From: Mycolicibacterium hippocampi
GTDB lineage: Bacteria; Actinomycetota; Actinomycetes; Mycobacteriales; Mycobacteriaceae
Assembly (NCBI RefSeq): GCF_010723735.1
Contig: NZ_BLLB01000002.1
Coordinates: forward strand, 2,046,001-2,110,000
Reading direction: 5' to 3'
DNA: 64,000 nt
Shown: one piece after another, positions 25,876 through 35,317 of the stretch
Numbering within the stretch: the first letter of the stretch is position 1
Layout of the letters: each line of letters begins with the position of its first letter
Translations under genes and position numbers: made by a program
Notes under the pieces: generated by a model
Databases searched by the model: none
Told to the model about the DNA's origin: nothing
The model's input: the letters and a program-made list of their open reading frames with translations, nothing else

Positions 25876-27055
25876 CCGGTGACGGCGAACCGGTGCGCAC
25901 GCAGTAGGTGTGGCTGTAGATCGTCGGCATGCACAGATTGCAGTGGTCGCAGATCGACTTCACGCTGTTGTCGTCCTGGATCCGGTTGAGCAGATCGGGC
26001 TCGGCCAGCAGCGCACGTCCCATCGCGACGAAGTCGAAACCCTCGGCCATCGCGCGGTCCATCGTCTCGCGGTTGGTGATTCCGCCGAGCAGGATCAGCG
26101 GCATCGTCAACTCCGCGCGGAACTGCTTGGCCTCCCGCATCAGGTATGCCTCCTGGTACGGGTATTCGCGGATGAACTTCTTGCCCGACATCCGGATGCC
26201 CCACCGCAGCGGTGGCTTGAACGCCCGGGAGAACTCCTTGATCGGGGCGCCGCCGCGGAACAGGAACATCGGGTTGAGCAGCGAACTGCCCGCGGTCAGT
26301 TCCAGCGCGTCCAGCCCGCCGTCCTCCTCGAGCCATTTGGCGGTCTGGATCGACTCCTCCAGCGGGATGCCGCCGCGCACGCCGTCGGACATGTTCAGCT
26401 TCGCGGTGACCGCGATCTGGTCGCCGACCGCTTGTTTGACCGCCAGCACGACCCCGCGGGCCACCTTCGCGCGGTTCTCCAGCGACCCGCCGAACTCGTC
26501 GGTGCGGCGGTTGATCAGCGGGCTGAGGAACGCGCTGGCGAGGTAGTTGTGGCCGAGATGGATCTCCACGGCATCGAAGCCCGATTCGATCGCCAGCCGA
26601 GCGGCGCGTGCGTGCGCCTCGGTCACGGCGTCGATGTCCTCGCGGCTGGCCTTCTTCGCGAACCGCATCGACAACGGGTTGAAGAACCGCACCGGGGCCA
26701 GTGCCTGCGCCTTGTTGGTGCGCGCGTTGGCGACCGGTCCCGCATGACCGATCTGTGCGCTGATCGCCGCGCCCTCGGCATGGATGGCATCGGTCAGCCG
26801 GCGCAGCCCGGGCACCGCCTCGGGACGCATCCACAGCTGCCACCCGTCGGTGCGCCCGCCGGGAGCGACGGCACAGTACGCGACCGTCGTCATCCCGACC
26901 CCGCCGGCGGCGGGCAGCCGGTGGTAGGTGATCAGGTCCTCGGTGACCAGCGCGTCGGGCGTCGACGCCTCGAACGTCGCGGCTTTGATGATCCGGTTGC
27001 GGAGCGTGATCGGCCCGAGCCGGGCGGGGGTGAACACATCATGCGGGGCTGTCAT
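25859..27055 (-). CDS. NADH:flavin oxidoreductase (old yellow enzyme family)
   Basis: The 398-residue protein is a single TIM-barrel OYE domain: [19 protein letters not shown] at the start, QIGHAG, then [21 protein letters not shown] with the H-x-x-(N/H) substrate pair, and GGITNRETM with the phosphate-binding region. A C-terminal cysteine cluster (CDHCNLC) resembles the iron-sulfur motif of 2,4-dienoyl-CoA reductase, but the protein stops right after it and lacks the FAD/NAD domains of that enzyme. The ATG at 27055 was chosen because it begins the family sequence; longer frames cross the folD promoter. The substrate is unknown. Confidence 0.88.
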   Translation of the reverse strand: MTAPHDVFTPARLGPITLRNRIIKAATFEASTPDALVTEDLITYHRLPAAGGVGMTTVAYCAVAPGGRTDGWQLWMRPEAVPGLRRLTDAIHAEGAAISAQIGHAGPVANARTNKAQALAPVRFFNPLSMRFAKKASREDIDAVTEAHARAARLAIESGFDAVEIHLGHNYLASAFLSPLINRRTDEFGGSLENRAKVARGVVLAVKQAVGDQIAVTAKLNMSDGVRGGIPLEESIQTAKWLEEDGGLDALELTAGSSLLNPMFLFRGGAPIKEFSRAFKPPLRWGIRMSGKKFIREYPYQEAYLMREAKQFRAELTMPLILLGGITNRETMDRAMAEGFDFVAMGRALLAEPDLLNRIQDDNSVKSICDHCNLCMPTIYSHTYCVRTGSPSPVSSGR

Positions 27056-27104
27056 GTCGCCGAGCATGCCACGCCTCCGTGGAGAAAGAACTGAGCCTGA
27101 CACA

Positions 27105-27962
27105 ATGGCTGCCGTGGGTGCGATCACTTTGGACGGCAAGGCCACGCGCGACGAGATCTTCGTCGACCTCACCGAACGCGTCGCGGCTCTGACCGCGGCG
27201 GGCCGGACCCCCGGGCTGGCAACGGTGCTGGTCGGCGACGACCCGGGTTCGCAGGCCTACGTCCGCGGCAAGCACAGCGACTGCGCCAAGGTCGGCATCA
27301 ACTCGATCCGGCGCGACCTGCCCGCCGACATCAGCCAGGGCGCCCTGCTAGAGGTGCTCGACGAGCTCAACGCCAACCCCGACTGCACCGGCTACATCGT
27401 CCAACTGCCGCTGCCCAAGCATCTCAACGAGAACGCCGCCCTGGAGCGGGTCGATCCGGACAAGGACGCCGACGGGCTGCACCCCATGAATTTGGGCAAG
27501 CTGGTGCTCAACGAGCCGGCCCCGTTGCCGTGCACCCCGCGCGGCATCGTGCACCTGCTTCGGCGCTACCAGGTCGAGATCGCCGGCGCGCACGTCGTCG
27601 TCATCGGACGGGGGGTCACCGTCGGCCGCCCGCTGGGGCTGTTGCTGACCCGTCGCTCGGAGAACGCCACGGTGACGCTGTGCCACACCGCCACAAGGCA
27701 CCTGCCCCAGATCACCCGCGAGGCCGACATCATCGTGGCCGCGGCCGGGGTGCCGCACATGGTGACCGCCGAGATGGTGCGGTCGGGCGCAGCCGTCGTC
27801 GACGTCGGGGTCAGCCGCGACGACGCGGGCAAGCTGGTCGGCGACGTACATCCCGACGTGTGGGACGTGGCAGGCCATGTCTCCCCGAATCCCGGTGGCG
27901 TCGGACCGCTGACCCGGGCGTTTCTGCTCACCAACGTCGTCGAGCGTGCCGAGCGGGCATGA
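27105..27962 (+). CDS. folD: Bifunctional methylenetetrahydrofolate dehydrogenase/cyclohydrolase FolD
   Basis: The 285-residue protein interconverts 5,10-methylene- and 10-formyl-tetrahydrofolate using NADP. The typical signatures are present: [14 protein letters not shown] with the catalytic lysine, [18 protein letters not shown], and the dinucleotide motif [14 protein letters not shown], ending in [12 protein letters not shown]. Either ATG 27105 or GTG 27114 can be the start; the GTG gives MGAITLDG, the M. tuberculosis-like start. The gene begins about 50 bases from the divergent oxidoreductase start, so the promoters are back to back. Confidence 0.96.
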   Translation: MAAVGAITLDGKATRDEIFVDLTERVAALTAAGRTPGLATVLVGDDPGSQAYVRGKHSDCAKVGINSIRRDLPADISQGALLEVLDELNANPDCTGYIVQLPLPKHLNENAALERVDPDKDADGLHPMNLGKLVLNEPAPLPCTPRGIVHLLRRYQVEIAGAHVVVIGRGVTVGRPLGLLLTRRSENATVTLCHTATRHLPQITREADIIVAAAGVPHMVTAEMVRSGAAVVDVGVSRDDAGKLVGDVHPDVWDVAGHVSPNPGGVGPLTRAFLLTNVVERAERA

Positions 27963-27977
27963 ATAGCCGATGAGCGC

Positions 27978-28295
27978 TTGCGCGAAGAGCAGACGGCGCC
28001 GGTGACACTGCGGGAGTTCGGCCGCAGGGTGTTCGGCGGGCAGTGGCCCATCCTGGTGGTCGGTCTGTTCCTGCTGGCGGCTTTCGTGCTGGTGGCGATG
28101 GGCTACTGGCGTCGCGGCGCGGCGGTGATGGCCGTCGGCGTCGCGGTCGCTGCCGGGCTGCGGTTGACGCTGTCCGACGACCGGATCGGACTGCTGGCGG
28201 TGCGCTCCCGCACGGTGGACTTCCTCACCACGGCGTCGGTCAGCGCGGCCATGCTCTACATCGCGTGGACCATCGATCCGCTCGGCACCAGCTAG
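27978..28295 (+). CDS. DUF3017 small membrane protein
   Basis: The 105-residue protein has three hydrophobic spans (ILVVGLFLLAAFVLVAMGY, AAVMAVGVAVAAGLRLTL, FLTTASVSAAMLYIAW) and a cytoplasmic basic start. DUF3017 proteins follow folD in mycobacteria (Rv3355c), and the same arrangement is seen here with 15 bases between the genes. The start is TTG at 27978, or GTG at 28002 (MTLREFGRR), which I consider about as likely. The function is unknown. Confidence 0.8.
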   Translation: MREEQTAPVTLREFGRRVFGGQWPILVVGLFLLAAFVLVAMGYWRRGAAVMAVGVAVAAGLRLTLSDDRIGLLAVRSRTVDFLTTASVSAAMLYIAWTIDPLGTS

Positions 28296-28321
28296 CGACT
28301 CCGAGACCGAATGCGTTTTAG

Positions 28322-28338
28322 CTACTCGCAAGTAGGGT
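28322..28338 (+). promoter_or_regulatory. Palindrome overlapping the -10 region of the desaturase operon
   Basis: CTACT-CGCA-AGTAG (28322-28335) is a perfect inverted repeat, and a TAGGGT -10-like hexamer (28333-28338) begins inside its right arm. A repressor bound here would block initiation. The regulator is not encoded next to it; a lipid-responsive TetR or GntR protein is a reasonable guess. Confidence 0.5.
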
Positions 28339-28357
28339 AGACCGCTCGCATCGGGTT

Positions 28358-28373
28358 TGTGACAGCGGTCACA
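28358..28373 (+). promoter_or_regulatory. CRP-type site upstream of the desaturase operon
   Basis: TGTGA-CAGCGG-TCACA matches the mycobacterial CRP consensus (TGTGA-N6-TCACA) exactly. It lies 30 bases before the reductase ATG and downstream of the likely -10, a position from which cAMP-CRP would be expected to repress. Binding is inferred from sequence alone. Confidence 0.7.
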
Positions 28374-28402
28374 GCCCGTCATCCGCGAGTGAAAGGCGAT
28401 TG

Positions 28403-29533
28403 ATGGTGTCGGCGTTGAAGACCTTGGCGCGGTGGAGCAAAGCGCCCGCCCGTGATGTGTCCGCCCCCTCGGGATCCTGGGTCAACATGGTTCGCGGCCT
28501 GGCCGCGCGGGCCACCACACCGCTGCTGCCCGACGACTATCTGTCATTGCTGAACCCGCTGTGGTCGGCGCGGGAGCTGCGTGGCGAGATCGTCGAGGTG
28601 CGGCCGGAGACCGACGACACGGCCACGGTGATCATCCGTCCGGGGTGGGGGTTCTCGGGCGACTACCGGGCGGGACAGTACGTGGGCATCGGGCTGCGGG
28701 TGGACGGTCGCTGGCACTGGCGGTCGTACTCGCTGACCTCGGTCTCCGATCTGGAAGAAGAGGACATCTCGATCACGGTCAAGGCCACCCCCGAAGGGTT
28801 CCTGTCCACGCACCTGGTCAACGGCGTCGAACCCGGGACCATCATCCGACTCGCGTCCGCCAAAGGCGATTTCGCGCTTCCGGACCCACCACCGGCGTCG
28901 CTGCTGTTCATCAGCGCCGGCAGCGGCATCACCCCGATCATGGCGATGCTGCGGTCCCTGCGGGCCCGAGGTGAGCGGCCGGACATCGTGCACGTGCACT
29001 CGGCGCCGTCGGCCGACGCGGTGATCTTCCACGACGAGCTCCGCCGGCTGGAAAGCGAGCAGGACGGATACCGACTGCACCTGCAGATCACCGAACAGGA
29101 CGGCAAGCTCGACTTCGACAGGCTCGACGACATCGTGGCCGACTGGCGTGAGCGTTCGGCGTGGGCGTGCGGGCCCACCGCGATGCTCGACACCGTCGAG
29201 AAGATGTGGGAGGACAACGGCCTCGAAGATTCGCTGCACATGGAGCGGTTCAGCATTGCCGCCACCGACAAGGGGGGCGAGGGCGGCACCGTGACGTTCG
29301 CGATCTCCGACAAGACCATCAAGATCGACGGCGCGACGTCGATCATGCAGGCCGGGGAAGAGGTCGGCATCCAGATGCCTTTCGGCTGTCGGATGGGCAT
29401 CTGCCAGACCTGCGTGTTGCCGCTGGAGGCGGGCCACGTGCGCGACTTCCGGTCCGGGCAGGAGCATGGCGCCGGCGATCGGATCCAGACCTGCATCTCC
29501 ACCGCATCCGGCAACTGCACCATCAACGTCTGA
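28403..29533 (+). CDS. Ferredoxin/flavodoxin-type reductase partner of DesA3 (Rv3230c type)
   Basis: The 376-residue protein is a fused electron-transfer chain. An FAD domain (RSYSLTS near residue 110, GQYVGIGL) and an NAD domain (SAGSGITPIMAML, CGPTAML) precede a plant-type [2Fe-2S] domain with CRMGICQTC and a later cysteine in QTCIS. In M. tuberculosis Rv3230c supplies electrons to the stearoyl-CoA desaturase DesA3 (Rv3229c), whose gene follows here too, 10 bases downstream. ATG 28403 sits behind an AAAGG ribosome site. The upstream region holds two palindromes. Confidence 0.94.
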   Translation: MVSALKTLARWSKAPARDVSAPSGSWVNMVRGLAARATTPLLPDDYLSLLNPLWSARELRGEIVEVRPETDDTATVIIRPGWGFSGDYRAGQYVGIGLRVDGRWHWRSYSLTSVSDLEEEDISITVKATPEGFLSTHLVNGVEPGTIIRLASAKGDFALPDPPPASLLFISAGSGITPIMAMLRSLRARGERPDIVHVHSAPSADAVIFHDELRRLESEQDGYRLHLQITEQDGKLDFDRLDDIVADWRERSAWACGPTAMLDTVEKMWEDNGLEDSLHMERFSIAATDKGGEGGTVTFAISDKTIKIDGATSIMQAGEEVGIQMPFGCRMGICQTCVLPLEAGHVRDFRSGQEHGAGDRIQTCISTASGNCTINV

Positions 29534-29543
29534 AGGGAACATC

Positions 29544-30776
29544 ATGGCGATCACCGACATCAAGGCCTACGCGCATCTGACCACCGAGGACGTCGAGAAC
29601 ATCACCGCCGAACTCGACGCGATCCGGGCGGACGTCGAGGAATCCCGCGGCGAGCGCGACGCGCAGTACATCCGGCGCACCATCCAGTTGCAGCGCGCGT
29701 TGGCGGCCGGAGGCCGGGCCGCGCTGTTCGCAAGCAGCAGCCGGATCGCGCGGGTCGCCGGCACCGCGATGCTGGCCACGGCGAAGATCATCGAGAACAT
29801 GGAGCTGGGCCACAACATCATCCACGGGCAGTGGGACTGGATGAACGACCCGGAGATCCACTCCACCGAATGGGAGTGGGACACCATGTCGCCGTCGGTG
29901 CACTGGAAGAAGTCTCACAACTTCATCCACCACAAGTACACCAACGTGGTCGGGCTGGATGACGACATCGGCTACGGCATCATGCGGCTCACCCGGGACC
30001 AGCGGTGGGAAGGGTGGATGATCGGCAACCCGATCTACAACCTGACGCTCGGCACCCTGTTCGAGTGGGGGGTGGCGCTGCACGGGGTGGAGACGACGAA
30101 GTACCGCAAGGGTGAGAAGTCGATGGCCGAGGTGCGAAAGGACCTCAAGATCATCGGCCGCAAGGTCGGCAAGCAGGTGGGTAAGGACTACATCGTGTTC
30201 CCGGCGCTGGCCGGCACCAACTGGAAGCACACCATGAAGGCCAATTTCGTCGCCAACCTGATCCGCAACTACTGGTCCTACATGGTGATCTTCTGCGGCC
30301 ACTTCCCCGACGGGGCGGACAAGTTCACCGTCGAGGAGTTCGAGAACGAAACGCAGGGCGAGTGGTACCTGCGACAGATGCTGGGGTCGGCGAACTTTCA
30401 CGCCGGGCCGGTCATGGCGTTCATGAGCGGCAACCTGTGCTACCAGATCGAACACCATCTGTTTCCGGATCTGCCGAGCAACCGCTACGCGGAGATCAGC
30501 GTGCGGGTGCGGGCATTGTGCGAGAAGTACGACCTGCCCTACACCACGGGTCCTCTTGCGCGCCAGTACTTCCAGTCGTTCTGGACGATCCTCAAGCTCG
30601 CGCTGCCGAACCGGATGCTGCGGGCCGACGCAGACAACGCCCGCGAGACCCGATCGGAGCGCGCGTTCGGCCGGGCTGTCCAGGCCCTCCGCAACGGGGA
30701 GGCGGCACCGTCGTCGGGTCCGCGGCGCGGACTGCTCACCGCCTTGCGGCAGGCCGGAAACCCGGCTGCCGCGTGA
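29544..30776 (+). CDS. desA3: Stearoyl-CoA delta-9 desaturase DesA3
   Basis: The 410-residue membrane desaturase has three histidine boxes that bind the diiron centre: HNIIH near residue 90, HNFIHH near 125 and QIEHH near 302. It introduces the 9,10 double bond into stearoyl-CoA to make oleate, using electrons from the reductase encoded just upstream. ATG 29544 follows an AAGGG ribosome site. Membrane spans near the middle are less hydrophobic than in most desaturases. A 16-base direct repeat covers the last codons and the stop. The C-terminal 50 residues are Ala/Arg-rich and look poorly conserved. Confidence 0.95.
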   Translation: MAITDIKAYAHLTTEDVENITAELDAIRADVEESRGERDAQYIRRTIQLQRALAAGGRAALFASSSRIARVAGTAMLATAKIIENMELGHNIIHGQWDWMNDPEIHSTEWEWDTMSPSVHWKKSHNFIHHKYTNVVGLDDDIGYGIMRLTRDQRWEGWMIGNPIYNLTLGTLFEWGVALHGVETTKYRKGEKSMAEVRKDLKIIGRKVGKQVGKDYIVFPALAGTNWKHTMKANFVANLIRNYWSYMVIFCGHFPDGADKFTVEEFENETQGEWYLRQMLGSANFHAGPVMAFMSGNLCYQIEHHLFPDLPSNRYAEISVRVRALCEKYDLPYTTGPLARQYFQSFWTILKLALPNRMLRADADNARETRSERAFGRAVQALRNGEAAPSSGPRRGLLTALRQAGNPAAA

Positions 30777-30795
30777 GCCCGCTGCCGCGTGAGCC
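30765..30795 (+). repeat. Direct repeat spanning the desA3 stop codon
   Basis: GCTGCCGCGTGAGCC occurs twice, at 30765-30779 and 30781-30795, with one base between. The first copy contains the desA3 stop. It is a recent local duplication with no effect on the protein. Confidence 0.85.
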
Positions 30796-30869
30796 GCTCG
30801 CCATCCGTGAGCGTTAAGCCACGGCTGTAAAACCGACGTGGATCGCGACCCGGAATGATATTTCGCGGC

Positions 30870-31598
30870 TCAGGTCAGGGTCGCGCGGATGCACACGGTG
30901 ACGTAGGGAAGGGCCAGGCCGCCGACGTTGGCCAGCGCGGGATGGGTGGCCAGCAGCTCGCGCACCCGGTCCAGGGTCTGGGCACGGACCCGCTCCGGCG
31001 AGGTGATGCAGTAGCTGCGCGATGCCACCAGGTCGATCAGCGCCTGCGGTGTCAGGTAGCTGGTCCACTCCACCTGGTGTCGCTCGACATCACCGAACGG
31101 GCCGGGCAGGTCCGCGGTGTGGCTGTGCGCGTCGTCGTGGCCGATGATCTGACCGAGGTCCTTCACCCAGCCCATCCGCTCGTCGCGGGTGTTCCACACC
31201 AGGCCCAGCCGGCCGCCGGGGCGCAGCACCCGGGACACTTCCTTGATCGCCCGCTCCGGGTCGAACCAGTGCCATGCCTGCGCCACCAGCACCGCGTCGA
31301 CGCTGTCGTCGGCCAGCGGGATCTCCTCGGCGGTCCCCAGCAGCGCCGGGGTTTCGGGCAGCGACGAACTCAGCAACTCGAGCATCTCGGGAATCGGGTC
31401 GACGGCGAAGACGTCGAGTCCGCGCTCCACCAGCCGGGTGGTCAGTTTGCCGGTCCCGGCACCCAGGTCCAGGACGGTCCGGGCTCCCGGCGGCAGCAGC
31501 CAGTCGATCGACTCCGGCGGGTAGGACGGGCGGCCGCGTTCGTAGGCCGCGGCTTCTGCACCGAACGACAGCGAACGCTGTTCGGAGGAACCGGTCAC
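30870..31598 (-). CDS. Class I SAM-dependent methyltransferase (Rv3342 type)
   Basis: The 242-residue protein has methyltransferase motif [16 protein letters not shown] near residues 41-55, the strand-2 acid in VDPIPEM, and [17 protein letters not shown]. It matches M. tuberculosis Rv3342, also directly downstream of metX. The start is GTG at 31598, overlapping the metX stop by four bases, so it is co-translated with metX and under the same riboswitch. The substrate is unknown. Its place in a SAM-regulated operon suggests a link to methionine or SAM use, but that is inference. Confidence 0.92.
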   Translation of the reverse strand: MTGSSEQRSLSFGAEAAAYERGRPSYPPESIDWLLPPGARTVLDLGAGTGKLTTRLVERGLDVFAVDPIPEMLELLSSSLPETPALLGTAEEIPLADDSVDAVLVAQAWHWFDPERAIKEVSRVLRPGGRLGLVWNTRDERMGWVKDLGQIIGHDDAHSHTADLPGPFGDVERHQVEWTSYLTPQALIDLVASRSYCITSPERVRAQTLDRVRELLATHPALANVGGLALPYVTVCIRATLT

Positions 31599-32725
31599 CG
31601 CGACGCCAGCTCCAGAGCCCGGCGGATCAGCTTGCCGACGGCGTCGGTCTCGAGCAGGAAGCCGTCGTGACCGTAGATCGAATCGACCACGTCGAGCCCG
31701 TCGCAGCCGGGGAGCAGGTCGGCCAGTTCGGCCTGAAGGCGCAGCGGATAGAGCCGGTCGGAGGTGATACCGCCGACCACCGCGGGTACCGGGCAGCCGC
31801 GCAGCACCGCCTCCACGCCACCCCTACCGCGGCCGACGTCGTGGCTCGACAGGGCGTCGGTGAGCGCGACGTAGGTTCCGGCGTCGAAGCGCGACACGAT
31901 CTTGGCGCCCTGGTACTCCAGATAGCTCTGCACCGAGTAGCGACCACCGGTGGTCGGATCCTCGTCGCCCTGAGGGTCGTTGGCGAAGCGGTCGTCGAGT
32001 TCGGCCTCACCGCGATAGGTCAGGTGCGCGAAGCGCCGCGCGATCTGCATGCCCATGTCCGGGCTGCGGCCGGTGCCGTAGTAGTCGCCGTTGCACCAGT
32101 TCGGATCGGCCTTGATGGCCGCGACCTGCGTGCTCTGCGTGCCGATCTGGTCGGCGGTGGCGCGTGCCCCGACCGCGAGAACCAGTCCGGCGCGGACGTT
32201 GTCGGGGTGGGCGACCATCCACTCCAGTGCTCGCGCCCCACCCATCGATCCGCCGATGACCGCGGCGACCTCGGTGATGCCCAGCCGCTCCAGCACGGCC
32301 ACGTCGGCCGTCACCTGGTCCCGCACTGTTGTGGTGGGGAACCTTGAGCCCCATGCTTTTCCGTCCGGCGCCAGGGTGCTGGGGCCGGTGGAGCCCCGGC
32401 ATCCGCCGATGACATTGGTCGAGATCGCGCACCACCGATCGGTATCGATCGGCGCGCCCGGACCGGCCACTCCGTCCCACCAGCCCGGGGTCGGGTGATC
32501 GGGTCCGGCCGGGCCGGTGATGTGCGAATCGCCGGTCAATGCGTGCAGCACCATGACGACGTTGTCGCGCTCCGGGGACAGTTCCCCCCACCGCTGCACG
32601 GCGATCGACACGTCGTCGAGAACCGCACCGTTCTCCAGTGTGAGCGGGCCGATCTCGACGATGCCCACCTCGCCATCGGGGGGAAGCGTCGCCCGCTCGT
32701 CGGTTGCCACGTCGATGATTGTCAC
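31595..32725 (-). CDS. metX: Homoserine O-acetyltransferase MetX
   Basis: The 376-residue alpha/beta hydrolase-fold enzyme acetylates homoserine with acetyl-CoA, the committed step of methionine synthesis. Signatures are [27 protein letters not shown] and the nucleophile elbow [12 protein letters not shown], with a C-terminal GHDGFLLE that carries the catalytic histidine. The GTG at 32725 ([10 protein letters not shown]) gives the M. tuberculosis MetA-like start; the longer frame overlaps metY. It lies between metY and the methyltransferase gene on one strand. Confidence 0.95.
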   Translation of the reverse strand: MTIIDVATDERATLPPDGEVGIVEIGPLTLENGAVLDDVSIAVQRWGELSPERDNVVMVLHALTGDSHITGPAGPDHPTPGWWDGVAGPGAPIDTDRWCAISTNVIGGCRGSTGPSTLAPDGKAWGSRFPTTTVRDQVTADVAVLERLGITEVAAVIGGSMGGARALEWMVAHPDNVRAGLVLAVGARATADQIGTQSTQVAAIKADPNWCNGDYYGTGRSPDMGMQIARRFAHLTYRGEAELDDRFANDPQGDEDPTTGGRYSVQSYLEYQGAKIVSRFDAGTYVALTDALSSHDVGRGRGGVEAVLRGCPVPAVVGGITSDRLYPLRLQAELADLLPGCDGLDVVDSIYGHDGFLLETDAVGKLIRRALELASR

Positions 32726-32735
32726 AACACGACCC

Positions 32736-34082
32736 TCAGAACGACGCAACGGCGTGCGGATCGGTGTGGGTGGCGCTGCACCGCTTGGCCGCGGCGAAGC
32801 CTTGTTCCAGATCGGCGATGATGTCGTTGATGCCCTCGATGCCGACCGCGAGCCGGACCAGGCCGGGTGTCACGCCGGTGGACAGTTGCTCCTCGGGGGA
32901 CAGCTGGGCGTGTGTCGTCGAGGCCGGATGGATCACCAGGGAACGCACGTCGCCGATGTTGGCGACGTGGCTGTGCAAGGTCAGGGCGTCGACGAACGCC
33001 TTGCCCGCGTCGACGCCGCCGGCCAGCTCGAATGCCAGCACCGCACCGGTTCCCCTGGGCGCCAGCTTCTTTCCCAGCTCGTACCACGGTGACGTGGGAA
33101 GTCCCGCGTAGTTGACCGACAGCACGTCGTCGTGCCCGGCGAGGTATTCGGCGACCTTCTGGGCGTTCTCGACGTGCCGCTCGACACGCAGGCTCAGCGT
33201 CTCGAGTCCCTGCGCCACCAGGAACGCGTTGAACGGCGACGCCGCCGACCCCAGATCGCGCAGCAACTGCACCCGGGCCTTGAGTGCGAAGGCGGGCGCG
33301 CCGAGGTCGGCGTAGACCACGCCGTGGTAGCTCGGGTCGGGGGTGGTGAAGCCGGGGAACTTGCCGTTCGTCCAGTCGAACGTGCCGCCGTCGACGAGGA
33401 CACCGGCGATCGTCGTCCCGTGACCACCGAGGTACTTGGTGGCCGAGTGCACGACGATGTCGGCCCCGTGGGCGAGCGGCTGGATCAGGTACGGCGTGGC
33501 GATGGTGTTGTCGACGATCAGCGGGACCCCGGCGTCATGCGCGACGGCGGCGACCGACGGGATGTCGAGCACGTCGATCTGCGGGTTGGAGATGGTCTCG
33601 CCGAAGAACGCCTTGGTGTTGGGCTGCACTGCGGCCCGCCAGGACTCGGGGTCGTCGGGGTTGTCGACGAAGCTGACCTCGATGCCGAGCTTGGGCAGCG
33701 AGTAGTGGAACAGGTTGTAGGTGCCGCCGTAGAGCCGCGGACTCGACACGATGTGATCGCCGGCATTGGCCAGGTTCAGGATCGCGAACGTCTCGGCGGC
33801 CTGCCCGGAGGCCAGGAACAGTGCTGCGACACCGCCTTCGAGCGCCGCGATGCGTTGCTCGACGGCGTCGTGTGTCGGGTTCATGATGCGGGTGTAGATG
33901 TTGCCGGGTTCGGCAAGGCCGAACAGCGCCGCCGCATGGTCGGTGCTGTTGAACGTGTAGCTGGTGGTCTGGTAGATCGGCAGGGCCCGCGCGTTGGTGG
34001 CGCTGTCCGGGGACTGCCCGGCGTGGACCTGCTTGGTCTCGAATGCCCAGTTGGCGGTGGGATCGGTGGTGTCGGTCATCAT
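32736..34082 (-). CDS. metY: O-acetylhomoserine sulfhydrylase (MetY/MetC)
   Basis: The 448-residue PLP enzyme of the Cys/Met metabolism family converts O-acetylhomoserine and sulfide to homocysteine. Diagnostic stretches are [30 protein letters not shown], the PLP lysine in [12 protein letters not shown], and VRLAVGIEG at the end. It is called metC in M. tuberculosis (Rv3340). ATG 34082 and ATG 34079 are both close to a GGAG ribosome site. It is the first gene of metY-metX-methyltransferase, behind a SAM-IV riboswitch whose expression platform must lie in the 115-base leader segment between aptamer and start. Confidence 0.95.
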   Translation of the reverse strand: MMTDTTDPTANWAFETKQVHAGQSPDSATNARALPIYQTTSYTFNSTDHAAALFGLAEPGNIYTRIMNPTHDAVEQRIAALEGGVAALFLASGQAAETFAILNLANAGDHIVSSPRLYGGTYNLFHYSLPKLGIEVSFVDNPDDPESWRAAVQPNTKAFFGETISNPQIDVLDIPSVAAVAHDAGVPLIVDNTIATPYLIQPLAHGADIVVHSATKYLGGHGTTIAGVLVDGGTFDWTNGKFPGFTTPDPSYHGVVYADLGAPAFALKARVQLLRDLGSAASPFNAFLVAQGLETLSLRVERHVENAQKVAEYLAGHDDVLSVNYAGLPTSPWYELGKKLAPRGTGAVLAFELAGGVDAGKAFVDALTLHSHVANIGDVRSLVIHPASTTHAQLSPEEQLSTGVTPGLVRLAVGIEGINDIIADLEQGFAAAKRCSATHTDPHAVASF

Positions 34083-34199
34083 GTTCTCCAGTCGTGAGGG
34101 GCGCCTGGGGGTGGGGTCGACGAAGTGCAGTGTCGGTCAGCGACAACTGCGCGGCGTGGACCTCGCCATCAGGTTTCCCCGTCTACTCAGGGGGCCCGT

Positions 34200-34324
34200 T
34201 CACGGCGGACCCGCGCTTGCCTTACAGCCGGTGGCTGCTCAACCTGGTCATCACCCGGGGCACCCCACCGCGGTTGGAGGGTTGCCGGCCAGCGAGCCGG
34301 GGCTTGACGCTGGCGCTCATGACC
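34200..34324 (-). promoter_or_regulatory. SAM-IV riboswitch in the metY leader
   Basis: Read on the minus strand, the leader starts with GGTCATGAGCGCCAGCG and continues with AAGCCCCGGC, CCGGCAACCCTCCAACCGCG and GGGGTGCCCCGGGTGATGACC. GGTCAT (34324-34319) pairs with ATGACC (34251-34246) to close P1. The rest (AGGTTGAGCAGCC, then GGCAAGCGCGGG) forms the extra stem and pseudoknot of the SAM-IV class. It agrees closely with the mycobacterial SAM-IV RNA as I remember it. Binding of SAM should lower expression of metY-metX. This is an established class, and the call is strong. Confidence 0.95.
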
Positions 34325-34331
34325 GAAACGA

Positions 34332-34361
34332 AGACTATCGCACGTTGCTACAGGGGTGCCA
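34332..34361 (-). promoter_or_regulatory. Probable promoter of the SAM-IV/metY transcript
   Basis: On the minus strand TGGCAC (34361-34356) and TAGTCT (34337-34332) are 18 bases apart and lie just ahead of the riboswitch. Transcription would begin within a few bases of the aptamer. The -35 is a weak match. Confidence 0.5.
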
Positions 34362-34415
34362 GTGGGTTCTCCCGAACGCGGCTCCACCTGCGAAAACTGC
34401 GCGGGCTGCGGGGTG

Positions 34416-35246
34416 TCAACCGATGGCCTGCTGTGGTTGGCTGTACCGGTCGACGAAGTCGGCGATCACCGCGGTGACGCGCTCCGGTGCCTCCAGCATC
34501 GGGATGTGGCCGACGCCGTCGAGCTCGATCACCTCCGCGGTGTCGGGCATGTGTTTGAGGAAGTAGAGATGGCCACGCGGCGCGGGGAACACCCGGTCGT
34601 TCTCGCAGATGACGAGCTGGGTGGGTGCGCCCAGGTTGGCGAGCTCGAGCAGGCCGGGCATGCGCAGCGTCTTGACCAGCAGCTGCAGGTAAGCGTGGCA
34701 GTGGGTGGCGTCCTCGATCAGGTCGTGCAACTCGGAGTCCGGCGGCCCGTCGGCCGGGCCGCTAACCGGCAGGGTGGCGATCCGGCGCGCGAACGGCAGC
34801 TTGAGGATGCGCGTGCCGAGCAGGCGCGCGGCGATCAGCGCCGGGCCGCCCGCGATGAACTTCAAAACGGTCTCGTACTTCGTCAGCGAGTGCTGCGACC
34901 ACCCCCCGGCAGGGGCGATCGCGGTCAGGGTCTTGGCCCGGCCGCGGCGTTCCAGTTCGAAGCCCACCCAGCCGCCCAGCGAGTTGCCGACGATGTGGGC
35001 GTTCTGCCAGCCCAGCCGGTCCATCCGGTCTTCGATGTCGTCGACGAGCAGCTCGGTGTGCAGCAGCCACGTCGGCGACTTCCGACCCCCGTGGTGGCCG
35101 ACCATCGTCGGCGCGTACACCTCGAATCGGCCGGTCCCGGCAAGGTTGTCGGCGACGGTGCGCCAGACGTTCTGGGAGCACAGGAACGGGTGCAGCATCA
35201 GGATCGGTTCGCCCGATCCGGCATGGATCGGCTCTCGGGGTGCCAT
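34416..35246 (-). CDS. Alpha/beta hydrolase
   Basis: The 276-residue protein has the alpha/beta hydrolase core: an oxyanion region HPFLCSQNVW, nucleophile elbow GNSLGGW, acid in ENDRVFP and catalytic histidine in GVGHIPMLE. Substrate preference cannot be told. ATG 35246 (MAPREPIHAG) starts the conserved part; an upstream in-frame ATG adds 12 unlikely residues. The gene lies upstream of the SAM-IV leader on the same strand but is separated from it by a promoter. Confidence 0.87.
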   Translation of the reverse strand: MAPREPIHAGSGEPILMLHPFLCSQNVWRTVADNLAGTGRFEVYAPTMVGHHGGRKSPTWLLHTELLVDDIEDRMDRLGWQNAHIVGNSLGGWVGFELERRGRAKTLTAIAPAGGWSQHSLTKYETVLKFIAGGPALIAARLLGTRILKLPFARRIATLPVSGPADGPPDSELHDLIEDATHCHAYLQLLVKTLRMPGLLELANLGAPTQLVICENDRVFPAPRGHLYFLKHMPDTAEVIELDGVGHIPMLEAPERVTAVIADFVDRYSQPQQAIG

Positions 35247-35317
35247 GAGCCCGACATTAAGGTGATACCGCCGGTACCGCAAGAAGCGTCTGATCGGTTC
35301 CGTTAGGGTCGGCGGTC

